Of a DNA stretch of 22,789 bases, positions 6,684 through 13,968 are shown in pieces. Origin of the DNA: DASWIV01 sp036397475 (GTDB lineage Bacteria; JAJVIF01; JAPKYR01). Every line of letters starts with the position of its first letter. Positions within the stretch are counted from its first letter, which is position 1. The stretch lies in NCBI GenBank assembly GCA_036397475.1, contig DASWIV010000177.1:1-22789 (forward strand). Direction: 5' to 3'. Position numbers and translations under genes: made by a program. The notes beneath the pieces are model-generated. The model made no database searches. It saw only the letters and a list, made by a program, of their open reading frames with translations, and was not told the DNA's origin.

Positions 6684-9242
6684 ATGAATAGATGGGCAGT
6701 TCTGCTCACCGTTACGCTTTGCGGTACGGTTATTCTAATCAACTGTTCCGGATCGGGCAATAATCCTGTATCCCCAGGCGATCCGGAAATAACAGGCGCT
6801 TCTAATGTAGACTTATCAGCGCCAAATTTATGGGGATACTACGACGTTTACATTGACGCCGAAACAGGCGATGTGGAGGTTGTGTCAAACAGGAACACTG
6901 AATTCACAGCCAATGTAACGAAGTTCATTAACAATCCCCCAAGTAATCTCGGGTTCAAGATCAACGGGATCGATCCCACCACGGATTATATCGACATAGA
7001 TATAGACGTGAGTGTAACCCATCCGTTTGCCGGACTGACCGAATACAACGGGTACGATGTACGTGGGGTCTTTATGGCTCCAGGGGATCAGTCCATTGTG
7101 TACCAGAACCTGCTAACCCAGGAAATCGGCGGATCGAACGCTCATATGTACGACTATGAATCGAGCGCTTTTGTGGATCCGTACGCAGGTCCTGTCGGGA
7201 TGCCCGACGGATACACGCGGTGGTTCAATCCAAAGGAATTCGATGTCCCGAGCCTGTTCGGATATGTGGATCCTGCCCTGGCTACTCCGGGTTACAAACC
7301 TAACCTGACAGCCGAGGTCAATCCGTATAAATATTTCGCGGACGGGCTGGATCCCGAACAGGATCTCTGGAATTTCCTTGAAGCCAACGAGGGATCCAAC
7401 GGGGTATTTTCAGCGGGCTCGACAAACACCCGTAACTATTATTTAAGGTTCACCAAACCCACGGGGATCAAGTTCGGGTATGCCATAATCGCGAACTGGA
7501 AGGGAACCGATCCGGCCGACCATCCGGATAACGCGGTCGAATCCATGTCATGCTTGGTAGATAACTCAAGCACAATTTATTATGTGGATGATGGAAACAA
7601 GGGTGGCGATCTGGTGCTGGACATTCACACGTGGTCGTGGGAAGTTCAGCCGACCCGTATTCTTGTTGGATCGACTGTCTTGTCAGGTCCTGTCGAAGTA
7701 ACAACATCGGTTCCCGGCGGTACTCACTGGGTCACGTGGCAGGTCAATACGCCCGCCGACAATATCACGAAAGCCGAAGGGAACGAATTCTGGGTTATTT
7801 GTGAGTTCGACGGTTATGACTATAAAAATGAACTCCAGATCCCCAACAACGCGGGAGATGATCCACTTGCTACGTTCTTCAGATTTGACCTTCCGGTCAG
7901 TGGCAATCCTGATTGCCAGACACAGGTGGTAAGTGTCGATCCTGATATCGCGCAGTCGGGGAGTATGCTCGACAATGTAATGATAGAAGTTACCGAACTT
8001 GAAGTCGGTCCGAATCTGGATGCCAGGTTAAAGAAATCCGGCAGCTCGGATATTGTGGGCACCGATGTACAGTTCGTGGATTCAACTCACCTGACTGCCG
8101 ATTTTAATCTTGCTGGCGCGTCGAAGGGAATGTGGGACCTGCAGGTTACCAACGGATGCGGCGGAATTCCTGGAACGGCATCGGGGATTTTTGAAGTGAC
8201 CGGTGGATTAATTCTAATCGACACCGGAACGCTTCCCGGTCCGGAGCCTACATCAGACCTTGCAAATCTCGATTTCAGCGTTCAGGGCGACGATACCAAC
8301 GGATTCGATGGTGTCTTTTATTACTGGTCGGATGGAACCCCTGCCAATTACCAGGTGTATTCATATCCACTCGATTATTCAGCGGATGGGACCCAGGTAT
8401 ATCAACTGGACCTGACGTGGAACGGCGATACGCTCGGCGGACCCGAAATGATGAACCGTATAGAGATGGGAAATAACGGTTACACATTCATTTCATCCCT
8501 GAGTACGGACACCAATTTCTACGATCTTGGAGATTATGAAACGCGGACGACTTATTTCATATGCGACGATACCGGGTACATATCGATTTCAAACTTCTGG
8601 TGGGATTGCCCGTTCATGGACTTTGATAACGGATTCGGGGATACACCAGAGATGTGGTCATTCTGGGGCTACGATTTCGAACTGACCCCCGACGGTTATG
8701 AATCCAAGGTGTTTCATCCCTATGACGACCTTGCGCTTCTTACAGAGTTCGACACATATTTCCCCGTGGATTACGTCGGGAGTGTGAACAGCGAGGTATC
8801 AGACCAGGAAGCATACCGTTTCGCGATTGATACAGAACCTCAAGGGTTGTCATCCGGGTACGACAGGATAAATTACTATCTTGAAGGAGCTCCGGACGAT
8901 CCTGTGATTGAGGTCTTTGCCAATTCACAGTACGGACCGAACCCATTGTACATGACGACCATTGATGGCGAATTAATGGGAGCGCCGGTCGATATCAGCT
9001 GCCTGAACGCGTACGGGAATATCAGCGACGCTACCGGCAATTACCTTTGCGTACTCGAAGATAACGGGGACTCAACATACCAGGTCGCAATTTTCGATCA
9101 GGATGGCGGACTGATTGCTCGGTACGATACGCCACTGGCGGGAGACGCAATCGCGCTTGATGTTGATATTGTCAATCTCGAGATCCACGTCTGGGCAGAT
9201 AACGGGGGCACACTTGAGTACGCAAAATTCGGATATTATTAG
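6684..9242 (+). CDS. Large surface lipoprotein with conserved N-terminal domain and an Ig-like domain
   Basis: 852 residues. The ATG follows AGGGAGG (6671-6677). Residues 1-20 form a signal peptide ending at LIN-C21; Asn just before the Cys is unusual, but the paralogue at 13969-17430 has a canonical LISGC at the same place. Residues 50-320 form a domain shared with that paralogue (THPF 112-115, GYDVRGV 123-129, DGYTRWFNPKEF 175-186, NPYKYFAD 213-220, GVFSAGSTNTRNYYLRF 240-256). Residues 410-507 resemble an IPT/TIG Ig-like fold. The remainder (510-852) is Asp-, Tyr- and Gly-rich, probably beta-structured, and not recognised. Low Lys and many acidic residues fit an exported protein. It has its own terminator downstream. 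Molecular function unknown; the shared domain matches no family I can name. Confidence 0.8.
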   Translation: MNRWAVLLTVTLCGTVILINCSGSGNNPVSPGDPEITGASNVDLSAPNLWGYYDVYIDAETGDVEVVSNRNTEFTANVTKFINNPPSNLGFKINGIDPTTDYIDIDIDVSVTHPFAGLTEYNGYDVRGVFMAPGDQSIVYQNLLTQEIGGSNAHMYDYESSAFVDPYAGPVGMPDGYTRWFNPKEFDVPSLFGYVDPALATPGYKPNLTAEVNPYKYFADGLDPEQDLWNFLEANEGSNGVFSAGSTNTRNYYLRFTKPTGIKFGYAIIANWKGTDPADHPDNAVESMSCLVDNSSTIYYVDDGNKGGDLVLDIHTWSWEVQPTRILVGSTVLSGPVEVTTSVPGGTHWVTWQVNTPADNITKAEGNEFWVICEFDGYDYKNELQIPNNAGDDPLATFFRFDLPVSGNPDCQTQVVSVDPDIAQSGSMLDNVMIEVTELEVGPNLDARLKKSGSSDIVGTDVQFVDSTHLTADFNLAGASKGMWDLQVTNGCGGIPGTASGIFEVTGGLILIDTGTLPGPEPTSDLANLDFSVQGDDTNGFDGVFYYWSDGTPANYQVYSYPLDYSADGTQVYQLDLTWNGDTLGGPEMMNRIEMGNNGYTFISSLSTDTNFYDLGDYETRTTYFICDDTGYISISNFWWDCPFMDFDNGFGDTPEMWSFWGYDFELTPDGYESKVFHPYDDLALLTEFDTYFPVDYVGSVNSEVSDQEAYRFAIDTEPQGLSSGYDRINYYLEGAPDDPVIEVFANSQYGPNPLYMTTIDGELMGAPVDISCLNAYGNISDATGNYLCVLEDNGDSTYQVAIFDQDGGLIARYDTPLAGDAIALDVDIVNLEIHVWADNGGTLEYAKFGYY

Positions 9243-9270
9243 GATTTTATTAATGTAAGCGACAGATTAT

Positions 9271-9300
9271 AAATCCCCTGGCGACAGGGGATTTTTATTT
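9271..9300 (+). terminator. Rho-independent terminator after the 852-residue lipoprotein gene
   Basis: A perfect 10-base stem (AAATCCCCTG at 9271-9280, CAGGGGATTT at 9285-9294) with a GCGA tetraloop and a T-rich tail. It separates the lipoprotein gene from the TIR block. Confidence 0.9.
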
Positions 9301-9360
9301 TGATAGTGCAATAATGATTGAAAACGGAATAATAAATCCTTCAATCTTTAACTTCACTGG

Positions 9361-9389
9361 TTGACTGATAACCGCATTCAAATTATTAT
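9361..9389 (+). promoter_or_regulatory. Sigma70-type promoter of the tandem-TIR gene
   Basis: TTGACT at 9361-9366, exactly 17 bases, then TATTAT at 9384-9389. Transcription would start near 9396, about 40 bases before the GTG start. It lies just downstream of the terminator at 9271-9300, so the TIR block is an independent transcription unit. Confidence 0.72.
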
Positions 9390-9437
9390 TTGCCGTCTGA
9401 ACGTAAGTATTAATTAATTTAGTGCTGAGGAACCCGG

Positions 9438-10250
9438 GTGAAACAGTACCAGGTAATTTGCAATGCGCCTGAAGATGATCGCCTTGCAACAATATTAAGA
9501 AATGATTTAAAGCGAGCCGGAATTGCCGTCTGGGTAGGTGTCTCTAAAAATACCGAATCCAAATACGCGATCGGTGTGGCGGAGGCTATTAAAAAAGCGT
9601 CCCATGTATTATTTATCGGGACGAGAAATTCGGTCAATTCGCCAACCGTTAAAATGGAACTGGCAGCGGCAGCCCGAACCGGTGTCCCGATTCTCCAGAT
9701 AAGCGTCGACGATATCAGCTTTCACACCGAGATGAAGCTTGCTACCCTCAAGGAAAACCTCGACTTCAGAAAAGATTACAAGAACGCGTTCGGGAATCTG
9801 GTTGATATCCTGATGGGTCCGAAGCCGGATGAAGAGGATGCGGTCGTAAATCTCGCCGACAATTTCCTTTTCCTGAGTTACGCACAGGAAGACACCGATG
9901 TTGTCAACGAAATCAAGGAGTTTCTCAAGAGGAAGCAGGTAGCGTACTGGGAATACCAGGAGAGTTACCGGAACTACCAGGCGAACCTGAATGTGGAGCT
10001 GGAAGATGTTATCAAGGCGGCAAAACTGACTGTGGCGATTCTGTCGGAAGACTGGAAGAAATCGGAATGGTCTTTGAAAGAGATGTCTTTTTCACAGGAA
10101 ATAGGCACCCCGGTTGTGCTGCTCAAATTCAAGCAGATGGGCGCCACTCTCGCAACCGCCGGGATTCCATATATCGACTTCATGGCGGACAGGGATAAAG
10201 CTTATGTCGATTTTACAAAAGAGCTGATGCAGAAAGGCCTGATCAAGTAA
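9438..10250 (+). CDS. Tandem TIR-domain protein
   Basis: 270 residues with two TIR domains in a row. The GTG start is supported by TGAGG seven bases upstream. TIR1 (about 3-127) starts YQVICNAPEDD, has GIAVWVGV (28-35), SHVLFIGT (55-62) and a Glu at 74 in VKMELAAA. TIR2 (about 142-265) starts FLFLSYAQED, has VAYWEY (168-173), LTVAILSEDW (197-206) and a Glu at 215 in SLKEMSF. Both Glu fall where the NAD+-cleaving TIR enzymes have their catalytic Glu (before an A-x-x-x-G-x-P-hydrophobic strand). No membrane segment or signal peptide, so cytoplasmic. Bacterial TIRs are NADases or make cyclic ADP-ribose signals in defence. TIR2 is nearer the consensus; TIR1 is diverged and could be regulatory. 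It leads a group with NUDIX and Rel-SLOG genes. Confidence 0.83.
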   Translation: MKQYQVICNAPEDDRLATILRNDLKRAGIAVWVGVSKNTESKYAIGVAEAIKKASHVLFIGTRNSVNSPTVKMELAAAARTGVPILQISVDDISFHTEMKLATLKENLDFRKDYKNAFGNLVDILMGPKPDEEDAVVNLADNFLFLSYAQEDTDVVNEIKEFLKRKQVAYWEYQESYRNYQANLNVELEDVIKAAKLTVAILSEDWKKSEWSLKEMSFSQEIGTPVVLLKFKQMGATLATAGIPYIDFMADRDKAYVDFTKELMQKGLIK

Positions 10251-10267
10251 GCTGGGCGACTGGCAAT

Positions 10268-10296
10268 TTGACCTTTATGTCACTCAACGGTATATT
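10268..10296 (+). promoter_or_regulatory. Internal sigma70-type promoter before the NUDIX gene
   Basis: TTGACC at 10268-10273, a 17-base spacer and TATATT at 10291-10296. Transcription would start about 16 bases before the NUDIX ATG. It allows NUDIX, Rel-SLOG and DegT genes to be expressed without the TIR gene. Confidence 0.65.
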
Positions 10297-10317
10297 CGGT
10301 CGACAGGTTAATTTTAT

Positions 10318-10737
10318 ATGTACAGCAGACCAAACGGCAAAAAACCCTATGGAATATCGGTAAAAGTGCTTCTGACCAATCCCGAAGGAAAAATGCTGCT
10401 ATTGAGGAGATCGGTTATCAGCACGTGGAATCCAGGAAAATACGACCTGCCAGGCGGCAAGGTGGAGTTCGGCGAGAGATTTGAAGAGGGACTGAAAAGA
10501 GAGGTAGAAGAGGAGACAGGTCTGGATATAATTCTTGACGGATTTGTCGGTGCGGTAGAAGATGAAACGGATAATTTCCGTGTTATTCATGTGATCATGG
10601 CCGCTGATAGTGAAATTAAAGAGATTAAGCTAAGCGAAGAACACGATAAATACGTCTGGGCGGACCTGTCGGAAATTGAAACGGATGATCTATGCAGCTA
10701 CCTGCAGGATTTATTCATATTAAACGTCGGAGATTAG
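10318..10737 (+). CDS. NUDIX hydrolase
   Basis: 139 residues, one NUDIX domain. The NUDIX box is complete: G47-x5-E53-x7-REVEEETGL (61-69), with the metal-binding Glu at 62, 65 and 66. Preceding LPGGKVEFGE is typical. NUDIX enzymes split nucleoside diphosphates linked to another group (for example NTPs, ADP-ribose, dinucleotide polyphosphates). I see no residue pattern that fixes the substrate. Weak Shine-Dalgarno (AGG about 10 bases upstream). Its place between a TIR protein and an alarmone synthetase-SLOG fusion suggests it breaks down one of their nucleotide products or signals (inference); general housecleaning is the alternative. Gaps: 67 bases after the TIR gene, 30 before the next. Confidence 0.9.
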   Translation: MYSRPNGKKPYGISVKVLLTNPEGKMLLLRRSVISTWNPGKYDLPGGKVEFGERFEEGLKREVEEETGLDIILDGFVGAVEDETDNFRVIHVIMAADSEIKEIKLSEEHDKYVWADLSEIETDDLCSYLQDLFILNVGD

Positions 10738-10767
10738 TTAGCCAATTAAAACCGGATAAGGTGAGAA

Positions 10768-12813
10768 TTGTCCAATCTCGAACTGGACATAAACTGGGTT
10801 AACTCCCAGGTTTCTGAATTTTCGGAGCATCGCCCCCGCTATATAGACTTTGATTCTTTACTGAAAGCGCTTTTCCAGCAGGCTATCGGGGAAATGGCGA
10901 TGTCTGCGATCGTGCAGACCCGCGTCAAGAAGATTCAGAGTTTCACCGAAAAAATAATCCGACAGAGAGATGAATTCCACGATCCGAACCGCCAGTTCAC
11001 CGACCTTGTCGGGGTGCGCGTTATTGTACATACGACCGATCAGCTCGAGCCGGTCTGTAATTTCATTGAATCTACCTTCAGAATCGACTGGGAAAATACG
11101 GTACATCCGGGTGCCCGCCTGAAGGCCAACGAATTCGGGTATCGCTCGATTCATTACATAGTGATGATCGATCCCGATAAACTGATCGAGAAAGGGTACC
11201 TTCTGGATATTCCCGAGTCCGTTCTTCCGGATAAGAAATGCCCGATGCGGGCAGAGGTGCAGGTGCGGACCATCCTCGAGCATGCGTGGTCGGTATTTTC
11301 CCATATGCACGCGTACAAGGGTAAATTCAAGACTCCGGATGTATACAAGCGTGAGCTCGCGGGTGTAGCGGCATTGTTCGAAAGCGCCGATGCGACACTT
11401 TCCAGAATTCGCCGTGACCTGCTGGAATATACCGCCAACTACGATACTTACCTCAGTGACGATGAGATCCGCGCCGAAATAAAATTGAACGAGATAATAC
11501 TTGCGCAGGACCCGATGAACACGACTATCGCTCACAGGATCGGGCAGCTCGCGATATTTATCGGCGACTGGAATAAGGCAATAGAGATTCTCTCGAAATA
11601 TGAAGATTCGTCATACGAGCCCATTATTCGCGACCTGGGCATCGCACTAGGGAAGAAATATAAAAAGGAGATAGAATCGGAGGGATACAGGCGCGGACAG
11701 CAATTGCTTCAGAAAGCTGTCGAGTATAATTCGTCCGATGTTGACGCCCTTTCATCCCTTGCCGGTACATGGAAAGGCATAGATGACGAGCGCGCCAGAA
11801 AATACTACAAGATGGCGTTTGACGCTCAACCTGATAATTCCTACGTGCTGGGTAATTTCATAGAGTACGAGCTTTTGAGAAAAAACGATCCATCGATAAT
11901 CAAGCTGATCTCAGCCGTACTCATCGATGCGATCGCCAGGTGCCACAAGCAGGCGGAGGTCGGGATGAACATCCCGTGGGCATTCTACGATGCCGGCAAA
12001 TTCCTCCTTATGCTTGAAGACTACTATGAATCCCTTAACGAACACCTTCGTGCCGCGACAGCGTCGAACGCCCTGTTCATGATTGAAACTTCGATGAATT
12101 CATTGATGCGTCTTCAGCCGATCATTGGAGATCTCGAGGGCTATGCGTGGGTCATCAATCTCCTCGAGTTGTTCCGGAATGTAAAATTCGGTACGGAACT
12201 GACAGATGTATTAATCGGTCCGCATGCGCCAGGAGACCTTCCCAGGATCACCAAACCGATTGTTATAATAACAGGCTCGACAAAGGTCGGATCGTATGAA
12301 TTTATCGAGGGGTACAAGGATAAGATCCTTGAGGCGTTCGATCAGTTCGAGGGGACAATTATTTCCGGGGGAACTTTCTCGGGAGTTTGCAGGCTCGCGG
12401 GTGATATAAAAGAGACATTTCGTGATAAAATTCATCTGGTTGGTTATATCCCATCGGACATGCCCGCTAACGTGAAGATCGACGACAGGTACGATGAGCT
12501 CAGGGAGACTCAGGATAAAACGTTCTCCCCGATGCAGGTGCTGCAATACTGGTATGATATTGTGGCGAGCGGAGTGAAGGTCCACTCTACGGCTATTCTT
12601 GGATTTGGCGGTGGAAGCATCTCCGATTTTGAGTACGGCCTGGCGGCGGGACTTGGCGCAAAGGTTGGAGTGATAACCGAATCCGGGTGGGGTGACAGGT
12701 GGAACCTGGTATCCTGGTCTGAAAAATGCGACCATCCCATAAAGATGGTCTCTGTGTTGAACAGTGAAACAAGCCAGCATCTCGGGAAAAAACCCGAAGA
12801 GATGTATTATTGA
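10768..12813 (+). CDS. RelA/SpoT synthetase - TPR - SLOG fusion protein
   Basis: 681 residues, three parts. (1) About 20-220, RelA/SpoT nucleotidyltransferase: TRVKK (51-55) with the ATP-site Arg/Lys, FTDLVGVRV (77-85) with Mg-binding D79, FGYRSIHY (123-130), and AEVQVRTILEHAW (162-174) with catalytic E163. No HD hydrolase domain. (2) About 235-475, helical TPR-like repeats. (3) About 497-681, a SLOG (Rossmann-like, TRPM/LSDAT-type) domain: IITGST (500-505), IISGGTFSGVCRLAGD (531-546), LGFGGGSISD (611-620) and EYGLAAGLGAKVGVITESG (622-640). SLOG domains bind nucleotide signals or process nucleotides. The start is TTG 10768: AAGGTGA lies just upstream, and an in-frame TGA at 10762-10764 rules out any earlier start. 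Likely a synthetase switched on by a ligand of its SLOG domain (inference). Product could be (p)ppGpp or (p)ppApp. Confidence 0.85.
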   Translation: MSNLELDINWVNSQVSEFSEHRPRYIDFDSLLKALFQQAIGEMAMSAIVQTRVKKIQSFTEKIIRQRDEFHDPNRQFTDLVGVRVIVHTTDQLEPVCNFIESTFRIDWENTVHPGARLKANEFGYRSIHYIVMIDPDKLIEKGYLLDIPESVLPDKKCPMRAEVQVRTILEHAWSVFSHMHAYKGKFKTPDVYKRELAGVAALFESADATLSRIRRDLLEYTANYDTYLSDDEIRAEIKLNEIILAQDPMNTTIAHRIGQLAIFIGDWNKAIEILSKYEDSSYEPIIRDLGIALGKKYKKEIESEGYRRGQQLLQKAVEYNSSDVDALSSLAGTWKGIDDERARKYYKMAFDAQPDNSYVLGNFIEYELLRKNDPSIIKLISAVLIDAIARCHKQAEVGMNIPWAFYDAGKFLLMLEDYYESLNEHLRAATASNALFMIETSMNSLMRLQPIIGDLEGYAWVINLLELFRNVKFGTELTDVLIGPHAPGDLPRITKPIVIITGSTKVGSYEFIEGYKDKILEAFDQFEGTIISGGTFSGVCRLAGDIKETFRDKIHLVGYIPSDMPANVKIDDRYDELRETQDKTFSPMQVLQYWYDIVASGVKVHSTAILGFGGGSISDFEYGLAAGLGAKVGVITESGWGDRWNLVSWSEKCDHPIKMVSVLNSETSQHLGKKPEEMYY

Positions 12814-12858
12814 GAAAATGTACGGTGATGTTCAATCGCCCGAAATAAGGTGGAAGAA

Positions 12859-13965
12859 ATGCATACATTTATTAAAGACACTGAACGGCTCCTGAAGCTG
12901 TCCGGATATTTCGGGCGGCGGAGAGCTATATTAACCGGACGTGACACTACAGCATTGATTCTGTTGATAGAGGAATTCACCGAACCCGGCGGGCGTGTGA
13001 TCCTTCCCGCGACCTGTTGCGCGACGCGGCTCGCGTCAGTTTTGCAGGCCGGACGTAAGCCGGTAATAGTCGACGTCGGCGATAACCTGACATTGGATCC
13101 GGACAGCCTGGCGGCTGTCGCACAGGAAGGCGATGTGGTTGTGGCGGTCCACCTCTTCGGAATCCCATTCGACGTAGACAGGATAAAAGCCATCTGTAAG
13201 GACAAGGGATGCAAATTGATAGAGGATGCTTCGCAGGCGATTGGCGGTAAGATCGGCGACACTCCGGTCGGGTCGGTCGGAGACGCCAGCATTCTGAGTT
13301 TCGCGGACAGGAAGATCATGCCTACCATTGGAGGCGGAGCGATCGTTACCGATAATGAGGAACTGGCGGAGAGATTACAGGCGAAAGTCGAAGAGCTTCC
13401 TCAGCGGCCGGACAATTACAGCGACAGGAAGTCCATGCAGCTCAACGCCGTTCGTGCCCTTTCATTGAAGGCGCGGGTCGAAGGACCTGAATACGCCAGG
13501 GAATGGTACGACGTGTACCAGAAATATCCCGACTTGTATAAATTCGCGATAAACGAAGATGAAGCGATGAAAATAATCGACGCGATCCCGAACTTTGAGG
13601 ACACGGTTCAGGATAGAAGAGAACTTGTGTATTTCTTCAGGAAGAATATCGATGGGACGCTGGTCGACACGCTGGATTATCCGATCAAATGCGCCCCGTT
13701 CAGATTCACGTTCGTAATGCCCGAACATGTCACGGGTGAGGAAACAGAGATGCTGTCGCAGCAGCTTAAAAAAGCAAGGCTGGACGTCAACAATCTGTAT
13801 CTGCCGTTGAACTGGCTGGCTCCGGATCAGGTTGAGACAAAAGGATGTCCTCATGCCGAGATGGTTGGTCCGAGGGTAATTAATCTTCGAATCGATGACG
13901 CAACTACCAGGGCCAACGCGAATCTTGCCGGTGAACTGGTTAACAATTTCGCGAAGAAATCATAG
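12859..13965 (+). CDS. DegT/DnrJ/EryC1/StrS-family aminotransferase
   Basis: 368 residues from the ATG at 12859, chosen because AAGGTGG sits 5 bases upstream; a GTG at 12850 overlaps that site and is less likely. PLP fold type I with the family marks: ILTGRDTTAL (24-33), VHLFGIPFDVD (97-107), LIEDASQAIGG (120-130) with D123 and Q126 that hold PLP, and SFADRKIMPTIGGG (147-160) with the Schiff-base Lys K152. Family members aminate keto-sugar nucleotides for surface glycans or natural products. No sugar genes are nearby. It lies 45 bases after the Rel-SLOG gene on the same strand with no terminator between, so it is probably co-transcribed; whether it belongs functionally to the TIR block is unknown. 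Its stop is 3 bases from the convergent lipoprotein stop. Confidence 0.9.
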   Translation: MHTFIKDTERLLKLSGYFGRRRAILTGRDTTALILLIEEFTEPGGRVILPATCCATRLASVLQAGRKPVIVDVGDNLTLDPDSLAAVAQEGDVVVAVHLFGIPFDVDRIKAICKDKGCKLIEDASQAIGGKIGDTPVGSVGDASILSFADRKIMPTIGGGAIVTDNEELAERLQAKVEELPQRPDNYSDRKSMQLNAVRALSLKARVEGPEYAREWYDVYQKYPDLYKFAINEDEAMKIIDAIPNFEDTVQDRRELVYFFRKNIDGTLVDTLDYPIKCAPFRFTFVMPEHVTGEETEMLSQQLKKARLDVNNLYLPLNWLAPDQVETKGCPHAEMVGPRVINLRIDDATTRANANLAGELVNNFAKKS

Positions 13966-13968
13966 CCG

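Noticed and set aside
10858..11535. Long minus-strand ORF inside the Rel-SLOG gene
   Set aside because: A frame shadow: no recognisable domain, while the plus strand carries all RelA/SpoT catalytic motifs.
9243..13968. TIR block as a transposon, integron or prophage
   Set aside because: No transposase, integrase, direct repeats or tRNA attachment site visible, and no marked change in base composition.
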